DNA of 47,182 nucleotides from Gammaproteobacteria bacterium (GTDB lineage Bacteria > Pseudomonadota > Gammaproteobacteria > Steroidobacterales > Steroidobacteraceae), in the NCBI GenBank assembly GCA_028293725.1, contig JAQGOE010000366.1, positions 1-47,182 of the forward strand, written 5' to 3'. How positions within the stretch are numbered: the stretch's first letter is position 1; the number at the start of each line of letters is the position of its first letter. The notes below the pieces were generated by a model, which worked only from the letters and a program-made list of their open reading frames with translations, was not told the DNA's origin and searched no databases. The position numbers and the translations under genes are program-made. Below, one piece after another: positions 1 through 8,327 of this stretch.

Positions 1-2
1 TC

Positions 3-329
3 GAACTTGCACAGCAGAATCGCCGCGTCGCGGTGGAACTCGAACGCCTGATCGTCACGCTGCTGCTCGCCGGCCAGCCGCATCATAGCCAGTCGCGCGC
101 GAACGAATGCGCGTCCGTGCCGAAGTCTGTCCGGCGCGCGGAGGCGTTCATCGCGGAGCACGCGCTCGAACCATTGCACGTGTCCGATATCGCCGCAGCG
201 GCAGGCGTGGCCGATATCGCACTGAGTTGCGGCTTCGTCAATCTGGGCCGCTATGCGAGGGTGTATCGCGAGAAGTTCGGCGAGGCGCCTTCCGAGACGC
301 TGCGCAAGGCCAGCCCGCAGCGCGGCTAG
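3..329 (+). pseudogene. AraC-family regulator fragment, open at left edge, with internal deletion
   Basis: The reading frame is open at the left edge, so the N-terminal part lies outside the window. The visible part resembles the end of the sensor domain followed by the C-terminal AraC/XylS DNA-binding domain. The first helix-turn-helix begins normally (HVSDIAAAAGV), then jumps straight to the second one (ADIALSCGFVNLGRYARVYREKFG). About 40 to 50 residues expected in this family are missing, including the first recognition helix. The deletion is in frame. A 10-bp direct repeat, CCGATATCGC, occurs at 184-193 and 211-220 beside the junction. DNA binding should be lost, so I call it a pseudogene. 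The family assignment is secure; the missing segment is inferred from family knowledge. Confidence 0.75.
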
Positions 330-728
330 ACACACGCCCATGCCGCCCGATGCGGTGATGCCGGATTTGTACAGCGCCTGCCGTCAGTGGATATCGGGCA
401 ACTGCACGTTGCCCTAAAGTCGGTCTGTCGAATTGACCACACCATTGATCGAGCTTCACCGATGACAACGATGCGTATGCGCGTCATTCGCGTCGATACA
501 CTGATCGCCTGGAGCGCCATCGCGCATTTCGTCGCAGAGGGAATGCGGTTTGTCGGGATTTTCTGGAAAGCCATTTTTGTTGTGAGCCAGATTGTCGGAT
601 CGACAATTCTTTCATACTTCAAAAAACTCTCCCTACACCGACGGAAGAGTGTTCACTGCAAATGAACCATCCCCCTTTATCCAACATTGGCGCTGCCTTG
701 CCTTCGTCCACCTGAAACAGGAAAAAAC
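330..728. other. Intergenic stretch
   Basis: A short hydrophobic ORF starting near 462 runs to 665, but it has no clear ribosome binding site and I recognise no family. The last 40 bases are the leader of the oxidase gene. I see no operator of the type found further right. Confidence 0.5.
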
Positions 729-2114
729 ATGAACACTCCGATACTCAAGCGGCGCGACGGCGTTCCCGTCGTCAGGCCAATCATTGAAATGTTTAAGCAA
801 AAATTCCGCGGCCACGCGGTGCTGCCGGGCGAGTCGGATTACGATTCGGCTCGACAAATCTGGAATGCGAGCATCGACAAGCATCCCGGTCTGATCGCTC
901 GGTGCTCGGACGCGGACGATGTCGTTCGCGCCGTGCAGTTCGCGCGCGAGAACCAGATTCTCGTCTCGATCAGGGGCGGCGGCCATAATGTTGCCGGCCG
1001 GGCCCTCTGCGACGACGGCATCGTCATCGACCTGTCGGCGATGAACGGCGTCGCGGTCGATCCGAAGTCGCGCACGGTGCGCGTGCAGGCGGGGGCGCTG
1101 CTGTCAGACATCGATCGCGAGACGCATCTGCATGGCCTGGCGGTGCCGATGGGCATAGTTTCGAGGACGGGTATCGCGGGATTGACGCTGGGAGGCGGTG
1201 TCGGCTGGCTGGTGCGGAAATACGGGCTGACCATCGACAATCTGCTTGAATGCGAAGTCGTTATTGCCACGGGAGAGCTTGTTATCGCGAACAAGGAGAC
1301 GAACGCGGATCTGTTCTGGGGACTGCGCGGTGGCGGCGGCAATTTCGGCATCGTGACCTCGTTCCTTTTTAAGGCGCATCCGGTGTCTACCGTGCTGGGT
1401 GGCCTGGTGCTCTATCCGCGCGAACAGGCACGTGACGTACTGCGACAGTATCGTGCCTTCATGTCGTCGGCACCCGAGGAGTTGACGGCTTACGCCGGCC
1501 TGCTCTCGACACCCGACGGGATCCCGGCCGTCGGCATGCTTGTCTGCTATTGCGGCGAGCTGGCCGAGGGGGCGCGCGTCCTTGCGCCGCTGCGGACAAT
1601 CGGCGCGCCGATTGTCGATGCCGTTCAGCCAATGCCGTTTCCTGCCATGCAGAAGTTGCTCGATAAATCGTTCCTGGACGGAACCTGCAATTATTGGAAG
1701 TCAACTTTCCTCGCCGAGATGAGCGATGACGTGATCGACGTGATCGTCGAGCATGCCGACCGGATGCAATCGCCGCTCTCCTCGGTCGTGGTCGAGTTCT
1801 ACGCGGGTGCGGCAAGCCGGGTCGGCCAAGACGAGACGGCGTTCGCTCAGCGACGGGCGGAATACAGCGTCGGGATGATGGCGCAGTGGACGGATGCCAC
1901 CGAGAACGGCAAGCATATTGGCTGGACACGCGATATGGCGAAAGCGCTGGAGCCGCATTCAAGCGGCAGTCTGCTGAATTTTCTCAGCGAGAACAATCCG
2001 GATGACATTCACACGGCGTTCGGAAGCAATTACCTGCGTCTCGTCGATCTGAAGACGAAGTACGATCCGACGAACTTCTTCAGCCTCAATCAGAACGTGG
2101 CGCCGCGAGGCTGA
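729..2114 (+). CDS. FAD-linked oxidase, BBE/6-hydroxynicotine-oxidase type
   Basis: A protein of 461 residues with an N-terminal FAD_binding_4 domain (about 45-215) and a C-terminal berberine-bridge-enzyme motif (YDPTNFFSLNQNV). The GGGHN motif carries His86, the usual 8-alpha-histidyl FAD attachment site. The Cys used for a second FAD bond in bicovalent relatives is absent: the equivalent region reads MGIVSRTGIAGL. Attachment is therefore probably single, as in 6-hydroxy-D-nicotine oxidase. Such enzymes oxidise amines, alcohols or sugars with O2; the substrate is not readable. I chose the ATG at 729, with AGGA about 7 nt upstream, over an upstream GTG at 687. A hairpin terminator follows the stop. 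There is no palindromic operator here, so it is probably outside the regulon. Confidence 0.88.
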   Translation: MNTPILKRRDGVPVVRPIIEMFKQKFRGHAVLPGESDYDSARQIWNASIDKHPGLIARCSDADDVVRAVQFARENQILVSIRGGGHNVAGRALCDDGIVIDLSAMNGVAVDPKSRTVRVQAGALLSDIDRETHLHGLAVPMGIVSRTGIAGLTLGGGVGWLVRKYGLTIDNLLECEVVIATGELVIANKETNADLFWGLRGGGGNFGIVTSFLFKAHPVSTVLGGLVLYPREQARDVLRQYRAFMSSAPEELTAYAGLLSTPDGIPAVGMLVCYCGELAEGARVLAPLRTIGAPIVDAVQPMPFPAMQKLLDKSFLDGTCNYWKSTFLAEMSDDVIDVIVEHADRMQSPLSSVVVEFYAGAASRVGQDETAFAQRRAEYSVGMMAQWTDATENGKHIGWTRDMAKALEPHSSGSLLNFLSENNPDDIHTAFGSNYLRLVDLKTKYDPTNFFSLNQNVAPRG

Positions 2115-2126
2115 CCTTGGCTCTGC

Positions 2127-2155
2127 GGGGCCATGTGCAAGAAAAACATGGCCCC
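2127..2155 (+). terminator. Hairpin terminator after the FAD oxidase
   Basis: A perfect 10-bp stem, GGGGCCATGT / ACATGGCCCC, with a 9-nt loop lies 12 nt after the oxidase stop. There is no long T run. Confidence 0.6.
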
Positions 2156-2488
2156 TGCAAATGAAGGGCGACACCGCGTAGCTGACCACGTCGGGCGGGA
2201 ATCGATAGCCGCCACAGGAGATTGGGCGTGGTTCATACACAACCGGTTGCGGGTTTTGAGTGGATCGGAGAGACGAGCTGATCAGGAATGCAGATAAGCC
2301 ATGAATTGCGAGTGATGGCAAGATGCGCTGAGCGATGTGACGGCTTGATGTGCGAAGTAATGCGCGTGGCATTGGCGAGCGCGATGACGGCGCGTTGCGC
2401 CCAAGCGTCAGCCGCGAGCAAGGAGAGGTTTGATCAGTTTCGGCAGTAGTGCCGAAGATTGATCATGGTGTCCCTGGCGAATTACCGA
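2156..2488. other. Intergenic stretch with a nested palindrome
   Basis: No convincing gene. At 2431-2465 there is a nested inverted repeat: outer TGATCA arms and inner TTCGGCA / TGCCGAA arms around a GTAG loop. It lies just beyond the transposase remnant and may be the end of that element or a terminator. Confidence 0.4.
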
Positions 2489-2875
2489 TCAGGCGGCGAT
2501 CGGCGTGTGAAACAGGCCGGCGCAGTCGGATCGCCAGACGAAGTGACGCAGATCGGCGCGTCGGGGGACGCTCACACCGCCGCGCTCCGAGGGCGTTCGA
2601 CCGCCGAGAGCGGCGTGAACGCGCCGCTGATTGTAGTAGACCGCAAAGCGTTCCAGTTTGCGCAGTAGATCCAGACCACTCCAGAAAAACACCTGATCGA
2701 GATACTCGCGCCGCACAGTCCCGATGAGCCGCTCGATGAACGGGTGAGAGCGAGGTACGAACGGGACCGACTTGAGTTCCTCGATCTCCAGGATCCGCAG
2801 GTTCGCCCTCCAGCGATGGAACCGGAACAGCGGATCGTGATCGGTACTCTCGCGCCCTATTCGGGAAGATATTCG
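2489..2875 (-). pseudogene. Transposase/integrase C-terminal remnant (DDE type)
   Basis: The minus-strand frame encodes the end of an rve/DDE integrase domain. It contains TDHDPLFRFHRWRANLRIL, then HPFIERLIGTVRREYLD, with Asp and Glu exactly 35 residues apart (D35E), and a C-terminal YYNQRRVHAALGG. The first catalytic Asp and the N-terminal helix-turn-helix are missing. The ORF continues upstream into unrelated sequence up to 2974, so homology ends near 2875. This is a decayed insertion-sequence fragment next to other broken genes. The exact IS family (IS481-like or IS3-like) is not certain, and I saw no pair of terminal inverted repeats. Confidence 0.75.
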
Positions 2876-2903
2876 ATCTGCTCTTTCCCTCGAGCTGGCC
2901 CTA

Positions 2904-3099
2904 TTAAGATACAAGACCCCGTAACCAGACCCAGGACAAAGCCACCAACACCACGGAGCCAGTAGCTTCGACAACGAGGCCAGCCACGTCGGCGTACCCC
3001 GCGACCTTTAACGCCTCGCGCATGGATACCACCGCCCCCCATCGAAGTGGCGTGACCGATGCCGAGAATTCCCTGAATCAGAGCGTTGCGGTCAGTCAT
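2904..3099 (-). pseudogene. Small membrane protein, apparently frameshifted
   Basis: Minus strand, starting MTDRNALIQGILGIGHA at 3099 and, after a frame change near 3045, continuing as RWGAVVSMREALKVAGYADVAGLVVEATGSVVL to a stop at 2904. The joined product would have about 65 residues with one hydrophobic segment near the C-terminus. The downstream frame also has its own ATG at 3023. I do not recognise the family. It follows the broken reductase gene by about 30 bp and may have been its operon partner. The frameshift is inferred only from how protein-like the two frames look. Confidence 0.3.
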
Positions 3100-3130
3100 G
3101 TGGACGGTCAAACGACGGCTACGAGGGAAG

Positions 3131-4073
3131 CTATTCAACCGGTAACACCTTTTCCATGCGAGGCGGAGGTCCCTTGCGGGAGTCGTAACTCACAGTCGGT
3201 TCCCGAAGCGCCCCGAGCTCCTCGCCGAGGGTCGGATGGGTAACCATGACATCCATGAACTCCTCGAAGGTCGCCCCCAGCCCCACGGCGAGGGTGATCC
3301 CCTGGAGCATCTCGCCGGCCCCGTCCGCGAACAAATGGACCCCCACAATCCGCCGCGATTCGCCGTTGACAACGATCTTGACCAGGGTAGCGCGAGAACT
3401 CCCCGATGCGACATACGGCAACGTCCGGACACTGCTGCAGATCCCCATCGAATCCGCGCAGCACCGTATCGCCACGACAGACCACGGTCACATCGCTCCC
3501 GAGACCCTCGAACAACCCGGCGAACTCCATACCGATGTAGCCCGCACCCGCGACGACGACTCGAGCTGGAAACTTGGGCAAGTCGAAAACCTCGTTCGAG
3601 GTCACCCCCAACTCCAGCCCTTTCCAGGCAGGAAGCTCCGGTCTGGCCCCCGTCGCGACGAGGATGGTGCGCGCTCGAACAAGCGGCCCGTCACTCAGCA
3701 ATCTAACGGTGTGCGCGTCTTCGATCACGGCGCGCGATCTAACTATCTCGACACCGGCGGCGTGCTGTGACTGTGTGTAGAGCCCTTCCAAGCGGCTGAT
3801 GACGCGATTTTTGCCCGCTACGAGCGTCGGCCAGTCGAATTCCGAGGAAAAACCGGGCCAACCCAGCTCGGACGCTTCTGAAAAGAGATCGTTGAATCGG
3901 CTCGCATAAACGAGCAGCTTCTTCGGCACGCAGCCGCGGATGACACACGTCCCGCCGACCCGGAACTCCTCGGCGAGCAACACCCTCGCACCGTGCCTCG
4001 CGGCGATCCGGGCGGCTCGCACACCTCCTGAACCCGCTCCGATAACGACGAGATCGACATCGAATTCCGACAT
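3131..4073 (-). pseudogene. Glutathione-reductase-like flavoprotein, internally deleted and frameshifted
   Basis: The N-terminal two thirds read well from 4073: an FAD-binding motif (VIGAGSGGVRAARIAARHG), the redox-active disulfide GGTCVIRGCVPKK typical of glutathione reductase, and the NADPH-binding motif VAGAGYIGMEFAGLFE. After RGFDGDLQQ the frame turns to nonsense. The C-terminal dimerisation domain then appears in another frame (VGVHLFADGAGEMLQG, then VTHPTLGEELG) and ends at 3131. About 140 codons normally between them are missing from the span. The active-site HP motif survives (THPTLGEE), but no full enzyme can be made. It lies 39 bp after the oxidoreductase gene upstream and was probably in its operon. 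Confidence 0.8.
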
Positions 4074-4112
4074 GAGTGCTTTGGCCGGTAGCGTCGGTCG
4101 CCGGCCCCCCTC

Positions 4113-5039
4113 TCACCTGACGGCGAGGACAATCCTACCGCGCTTGCGGGGGCGCCCCCCAGCCAACATCTCGTGTGCCGCCCGAGCCTGCTCCAAGGGC
4201 AACACCTCGCCGACATTGGCGACGATCTGACCCGCGTCGAAGCGACTCGCAATCTGGTTGAGATAGGCCGTTGTGGTATTCACCAAAAATGAGTATCCGC
4301 GAACCTTGTAAGTCGCCAGCAGGCCTTCGTCCGGCGCACTCACCGCCGAAACCATCAGTCCATCCGGCTTCAGTACCGACAGCGCCACGCGCTGATTAAT
4401 CCCTCCCAAGGCATCGATTACCGCATCCACCTTCTCGAGGTACACGAGTGGAGCGTGGCGCGCGTCGATAACTTGCTCGGCGCCGAGCGCTTTGACCCGT
4501 TCGCCCTCGTCGGAGTTGATGACTCCAATCACGTCGGCGCCATGGCGATGCGCCAATTGCACGGCATATCCGCCGACATTGCCATCCGCCCCAAGGACCA
4601 GGACCCGATGACCGGACTTGATCTGCGCATGGTCGAACAGCATCTGCCACGCGGTCACCGCAACCACGGGCATCGAGGCTGCCTCGATAAATGACGCCCG
4701 AGCCGGCTTTCTCGCCACCATTTCCGCGACGGCGACGGCGTACTCAGCATAGCCATTCGTAAAACGACCATTGATGACGCCGAACACCTCATCGCCGGGC
4801 TTCAAGCCCGTGACGTGCGATCCGATCTCGACGACGACCCCGGAGACATCCGCTCCCAATGTCAGGGGTAAGCCCTGATCCACAGGCCCGCCGCCGGCAC
4901 GTATCCACGCATCCCACAGACCGACACCGGCGGCGTGCACTTCGATCAATACCTCGCCCGCTCCCGGAGCAGGGCGGGGTAGTTCCTCCACGACGATGGC
5001 CGTGGGCGGACCAAACTCATGAACACGTGCGGCCCTCAT
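4113..5039 (-). CDS. Zinc-independent NADP-dependent oxidoreductase (quinone oxidoreductase-like)
   Basis: 308 residues, medium-chain dehydrogenase/reductase superfamily, quinone-oxidoreductase branch. The N-terminal GroES-like domain (about 1-125) has PGAGEVLIEVHAAGVGLWDAWIRAG and lacks the catalytic zinc ligands. The Rossmann domain carries VLVLGADGNVGGYAVQLA, a variant of the AxGxVG nucleotide-binding motif. Such enzymes use NADPH to reduce quinones or alpha,beta-unsaturated carbonyls; the substrate is unknown. It is followed by the broken glutathione-reductase-like gene. No palindromic operator is visible upstream, only the strong hairpin at 5071-5107. Confidence 0.85.
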   Translation of the reverse strand: MRAARVHEFGPPTAIVVEELPRPAPGAGEVLIEVHAAGVGLWDAWIRAGGGPVDQGLPLTLGADVSGVVVEIGSHVTGLKPGDEVFGVINGRFTNGYAEYAVAVAEMVARKPARASFIEAASMPVVAVTAWQMLFDHAQIKSGHRVLVLGADGNVGGYAVQLAHRHGADVIGVINSDEGERVKALGAEQVIDARHAPLVYLEKVDAVIDALGGINQRVALSVLKPDGLMVSAVSAPDEGLLATYKVRGYSFLVNTTTAYLNQIASRFDAGQIVANVGEVLPLEQARAAHEMLAGGRPRKRGRIVLAVR

Positions 5040-5070
5040 AGCGGATCCCTATTATTCATTGCTGAAACCG

Positions 5071-5107
5071 CTCACCGGGGGTCTGACGACGTAAGACCCC
5101 CGGTGAG
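5071..5107 (-). terminator. Strong hairpin between bufA and the oxidoreductase
   Basis: A perfect 13-bp inverted repeat (CTCACCGGGGGTC / GACCCCCGGTGAG) with an 11-nt loop, 69 bp after the bufA stop and about 30 bp before the next start. No T run follows. It probably ends bufA transcription; attenuation of the next gene is possible. Confidence 0.6.
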
Positions 5108-5175
5108 GGCCCTCGCGTGGCGAGACTAGTTCCAGGAGAAACAGGTCCCTACTCCCACCACGCAAGCGCGAGGAG

Positions 5176-5460
5176 TTACTTACCCGGGCTCTCGCTGGCG
5201 CCCACGATCTTCGAACAGGCGCCGGACGGCAAATACACGAAGGACGCTTTGTCCCCGTTCTTCGTGGCGGTCGCCGTGCACGAATGCGTGCTCGCCGCAC
5301 AATCGTTCTTGCCGGCCTTCGCGATGCCATAGCATTTCTCGTAGCCCGAGGGCTGCGGGGTCGGCGTCGGCGCGGCCTGGGCGGCCGAAGACAGAGCCGC
5401 CGTCAGCGCCAAGGCTCCCAGAAGCGACTGGGCGGAACCGGCGGAATTTGAAGATTTCAT
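5176..5460 (-). CDS. bufA: Bufferin precursor peptide BufA (DUF2282)
   Basis: 94 residues: signal peptide at about 1-30 (ends SSAAQAA), a Pro/Thr linker, then the DUF2282 core with EKCYGIAKAGKNDCAA at the front. Four cysteines are at 43, 54, 61 and 82. Family knowledge: bufferins are RiPPs whose core cysteines are modified by the MNIO enzyme BufB with partner BufC, giving copper-binding peptides that act in the periplasm. Here no buf enzyme is adjacent; bufB, bufC and a DoxX gene lie 20 kb away at 25823-27889. The gene follows two hydrolase genes on the same strand but has its own operator site(s) and a -10 box (TAGAGT, 5495-5500). I chose the ATG at 5460, preceded by AGGAT, which leaves the signal peptide at the very N-terminus. 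Confidence 0.87.
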   Translation of the reverse strand: MKSSNSAGSAQSLLGALALTAALSSAAQAAPTPTPQPSGYEKCYGIAKAGKNDCAASTHSCTATATKNGDKASFVYLPSGACSKIVGASESPGK

Positions 5461-5492
5461 TGTTGAGATCCTGTTGATTAGTTGGAAGTTTA

Positions 5493-5508
5493 TAACTCTA
5501 ACGGGTGC
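5493..5508 (-). promoter_or_regulatory. Possible proximal operator copy at bufA
   Basis: Plus-strand reading TAACTC-TAAC-GGGTGC, a degenerate copy of the palindrome. Its centre is 30 bp (about three helical turns) from the stronger site at 5523. It overlaps the candidate -10 box, so it may be chance or a second, modulating site. Confidence 0.4.
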
Positions 5509-5522
5509 AACAACCGCGACGC

Positions 5523-5538
5523 TCACTCTATCGAGTGA
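5523..5538 (-). promoter_or_regulatory. Regulon operator upstream of bufA
   Basis: Perfect palindrome arms, TCACTC-TATC-GAGTGA, 63 bp upstream of the bufA start. On the minus strand a TAGAGT -10 box begins exactly 22 nt after it. Confidence 0.8.
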
Positions 5539-5569
5539 AGTCTCGAGGTCACCGCGAGGCTGGATAGGG

Positions 5570-6457
5570 CTATTTCTTCGCAACCATCTTGTCGTAGAAC
5601 GAATGCATGTGGTCCGAGATGTAATCGAGGTGATCTTCCACGGCGAAATGACCCGCCGCGAGTCGGTGTATCTCGGCCTTCGGCAAATCGGTTAGAAACG
5701 CTTCGCCGCCGGCAGCCGTGAAGAAAATGTCGTCCTGGCCCCAGAAAATGAGCGTCTTCGGCTGGCGGTCGCGCATGAACGCCTGCCATTTCGGATACAA
5801 GCCCACATTGGTCCGGTAGTCGTAAAACAGGTCGAGGTTCATACGCACCGAGTGCGGCCGCTGCATGAAGTAGAAGTCGGAGTCCCAATTGTCGGGGCTG
5901 ATCGCCTCCGGCTTCTTGGCACCCTGCATGTAAATGGCCTTGATCGTGTCGCGCGTCAGGAAGCCCTCCAGGGGCTTCTCCGTCTGCGGCGAGCGATTCT
6001 TCCACAGCGCCCCGCGCAAACCATCCCACACGGCCGTGAACCCTACTTCATACGCGTTGGAGTTCTGGACAATGAGCCATTCGAGTGCCTCGGGGTGCCG
6101 TCCCACGATGCGAAAACCAACCGGACCGCCGTAATCCTGGACGTATAGCCCGTACCGATCGAAGCCTTTCGCGGCGAGGAACTTCTCGTTGACCGCGGCG
6201 AGGTTGTCGAAGGTGTAGGCGTACTTGGCCGGATCGGGCGTGTCACTATTGCCGAAACCCGGATAATCCGGGGCGATGACATGGAAGCGATCCGACAGCG
6301 AGCGGATGAGATCGCGGTACTGGTGCGAGCTCGACGGAAAGCCGTGGAGCAACACTATTTTCGGCTTCCCGGGTGCCCCTGCCTCGCGGTAGGCAATCTT
6401 AAGGCCATCGATGTCGATGGAGCTGTAAGTCACTGGCGTCATGGCGCCGCTGGTCAT
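5570..6457 (-). CDS. Alpha/beta hydrolase, Asp-nucleophile (epoxide hydrolase/haloalkane dehalogenase-like)
   Basis: 295 residues from the ATG at 6457, which has AGGAGA 7 nt upstream; a longer TTG start at 6484 has no such site. The oxyanion-hole motif HGFPSS is at 39-44. The nucleophile elbow VQDYGGP places Asp108 where lipases have Ser. The catalytic His lies in GHFAVEDH near the C-terminus, and WGQDDIFF is typical for the acid strand. Asp-nucleophile members hydrolyse epoxides or carbon-halogen bonds; which applies here cannot be told. No export signal. It is 73 bp downstream of a paralogue on the same strand and is probably transcribed from the operator promoter at 7500. Related to the two other hydrolases in this window. 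Confidence 0.85.
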   Translation of the reverse strand: MTSGAMTPVTYSSIDIDGLKIAYREAGAPGKPKIVLLHGFPSSSHQYRDLIRSLSDRFHVIAPDYPGFGNSDTPDPAKYAYTFDNLAAVNEKFLAAKGFDRYGLYVQDYGGPVGFRIVGRHPEALEWLIVQNSNAYEVGFTAVWDGLRGALWKNRSPQTEKPLEGFLTRDTIKAIYMQGAKKPEAISPDNWDSDFYFMQRPHSVRMNLDLFYDYRTNVGLYPKWQAFMRDRQPKTLIFWGQDDIFFTAAGGEAFLTDLPKAEIHRLAAGHFAVEDHLDYISDHMHSFYDKMVAKK

Positions 6458-6530
6458 GTTCGGATCTCCTGGCGGAATAGGCAATTTATCGTTCTATCGA
6501 AACATCGAAGTGGGCTGTTCGCCGGCGTCC

Positions 6531-7436
6531 CTAGCGGACGCGTGCCGCCAGAAAACGCAGGATATGGTCTGCGATCGGGCCGGATTGTTCTTCCAGGGCG
6601 AAATGCCCCGTGTCGACAAAGTGAATTTCCGCATCCGGGACGTCACGCTTGAATGCCTCGGCGCCCGCGGGAATGAAGAACGGATCGTTCTTGCCCCATA
6701 CCGCCAGCACCGGCGGTTTCACCTTGCGCAAAGTCTCGTGCCACTTGGGGTAGCGCGCTACGTTGTTCTGGTAGTCATACACAAGCGCGAGTTGGATGTC
6801 CGCATTGCCAGGGCGATCCAACGTCATCTGATCGAACGTGTAGCTGTCGGGATTCAGAGCTTCCGGATCCTTGACGCCGACGGAGTATTGATACTTGGTG
6901 GACTCGAGTGTGAGCAACCCGCGCACCTTCTTCTCGGTGGTAGGATTGCGATCCTTCCAATACGGCTCCATGGTGTCCGCCCAGAAGCCGCCCAACCCTT
7001 CCGTATAGGCATTGCCATTCTGAGTGATGATGGCCTGGATGCGCTCGGAATGATTGAAGAACAAACGCATGCCCACCGGGGCACCGTAATCCTGGATATA
7101 GATCGAATATTTCGCGACGCCCACGGCCTGGAGAAACTTGTCCATGAGGTCCGCGATCGAATCGAAGCTGTACTTGAATTCAGTCGTCTTCGGCTGATCG
7201 CTGTAACCAAACCCGGGGTAATCGGGAGCGATCACGTGGTATTGCCCCGCCAGCTTCGGAATCAGATCCCGAAACATATGCGATGACGACGGGAATCCAT
7301 GCAACAGGACGACCGCGGGCTTACCCGGGTCGCCGGCTTCCCGATAAAAAATCCCGATGCCGTCGACTGTCTTGCGCCTGTAGCGGACCTGCGCGACTGC
7401 CGATTTGGAGTGATCCGCGCTGACAGGTGTAACCAT
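6531..7436 (-). CDS. Alpha/beta hydrolase, Asp-nucleophile, paralogue 2
   Basis: 301 residues. HGFPSSSHMFRDLIPKL forms the oxyanion region, IQDYGAPVG puts the nucleophile Asp at 116, WGKNDPFF precedes the acid region, and the catalytic His is in GHFALEEQ. It is cytoplasmic, with no signal peptide. It is much closer to the secreted hydrolase at 16707-17657 than to its neighbour at 5570: both share IQDYGAPVG, NPTTEKKV and SYTFDQMTLDRPGN. It heads a hydrolase pair transcribed leftwards from the operator at 7500. Start at 7436 with GGAG about 9 nt upstream. Substrate unknown; epoxide or organohalide detoxification is the family-level guess. Confidence 0.86.
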   Translation of the reverse strand: MVTPVSADHSKSAVAQVRYRRKTVDGIGIFYREAGDPGKPAVVLLHGFPSSSHMFRDLIPKLAGQYHVIAPDYPGFGYSDQPKTTEFKYSFDSIADLMDKFLQAVGVAKYSIYIQDYGAPVGMRLFFNHSERIQAIITQNGNAYTEGLGGFWADTMEPYWKDRNPTTEKKVRGLLTLESTKYQYSVGVKDPEALNPDSYTFDQMTLDRPGNADIQLALVYDYQNNVARYPKWHETLRKVKPPVLAVWGKNDPFFIPAGAEAFKRDVPDAEIHFVDTGHFALEEQSGPIADHILRFLAARVR

Positions 7437-7499
7437 TTTCCATTACTCCGCGACCGTTGAGTCATCGGGCGACATTCGCATCGCGGTTCTCCTAAAGCT

Positions 7500-7515
7500 T
7501 CACTCGATCGGGTGT
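7500..7515 (-). promoter_or_regulatory. Regulon operator upstream of the hydrolase pair
   Basis: TCACTC-GATC-GGGTGT, 64 bp upstream of the start at 7436. The -10 at the standard 22-nt gap is a weaker GAATGT. Confidence 0.7.
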
Positions 7516-7615
7516 TTTTAATCTGGTAGCTGACTCACCGGGAACACGTCTGGGTGGCCTCGACCCTGACGCAAAAAAAGGGTGTGAAGTTTACCCGACA
7601 CCCCCCGCGGCACGC

Positions 7616-7631
7616 CCACTCAATCGGGTGA
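7616..7631 (+). promoter_or_regulatory. Regulon operator upstream of the ferritin-like gene
   Basis: CCACTC-AATC-GGGTGA. A TAACCT -10 box begins at 7654, exactly 22 nt later; the gene starts at 7740. Confidence 0.72.
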
Positions 7632-7739
7632 ATATCTCTTACACGTGGGCGAGTAACCTTGACACTACCGCCATACTTCTCGACGTGCGACGGCGGCAGA
7701 CAAACGAACCAAACCATCATTGCCATGGAAGTGTCACAC

Positions 7740-8327
7740 ATGATCAAGTCTTCACGGCTGGTTACCATCTCGCGCCGGAATGCTCTATTCGCCGGCGGCG
7801 TAACGCTCTCCGGCGCAGCGGTCGCCCTGTTGGCCGGGCGCCCCGCGCTCGCCGCAAAGCACGCCGACGCACATTCGGCGCAGAAGGATGCGGGAGTTCT
7901 CAACACGGCGCTCGCCCTCGAGTACGAGGGGATCAACGCCTACACCCTGGGCGCGCAATCGAACCTGCTCGAAAAGCCCGTTCTAACCCTAGCCCTGAAG
8001 TTCCAGGCGGATCACAAAGCGCACCGCGATCGCCTCATCGCGGTATTGCAAACGCTGGGAGCCACGCCCGTGCAAGAGAAGTCGCTCGCCGAATACGCGA
8101 CCGAGCTCGAGGTCAACAAGCTGAAAACCCAGACCGACGTGCTGAATTTCGCGGCCGGCCTGGAACAAGGCGCCGTCAACGCCTATCTCGGCATCATTCC
8201 CTCCTTCACCGACCACGCTCTCGCGAAGCTCTCCGCGCAACTGGCTGCGGATGAGACCGTGCACTTCGCGATTCTCAGCCAGGCACTCGGCCGCCCGTTG
8301 CTGCCGCCGCTGAGCTTCGGCGTATGA
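7740..8327 (+). CDS. Tat-exported ferritin-like domain protein
   Basis: 195 residues. The N-terminus has a twin-arginine type signal (ISRRNALFAGG, then a hydrophobic stretch ending ALAA near 39), so export in folded form is likely. The mature part is helical with paired Glu/His positions (LALEYEGINAY, DHKAHRDRL, GLEQGAVNAYL, ADETVHFAIL), as in the ferritin-like diiron family related to DUF4439 and Ferritin_2. Its function is not established; metal binding or periplasmic redox protection is a guess. I chose the ATG at 7740, with GGAAG upstream, over the in-frame ATG at 7725. Its stop overlaps the start of the cytochrome c gene (ATGA), so the two are co-translated. Confidence 0.8.
   Translation: MIKSSRLVTISRRNALFAGGVTLSGAAVALLAGRPALAAKHADAHSAQKDAGVLNTALALEYEGINAYTLGAQSNLLEKPVLTLALKFQADHKAHRDRLIAVLQTLGATPVQEKSLAEYATELEVNKLKTQTDVLNFAAGLEQGAVNAYLGIIPSFTDHALAKLSAQLAADETVHFAILSQALGRPLLPPLSFGV

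Noticed and set aside
462..665. Small hydrophobic ORF upstream of the FAD oxidase
   Set aside because: No ribosome binding site and no family resemblance; hydrophobicity alone is weak evidence.
687..728. Upstream GTG start for the FAD oxidase
   Set aside because: The ATG at 729 has a better ribosome site and gives the family's normal N-terminus.
2489..2974. A working transposase
   Set aside because: The N-terminal half with the first catalytic Asp is absent, and no terminal inverted repeats were found.
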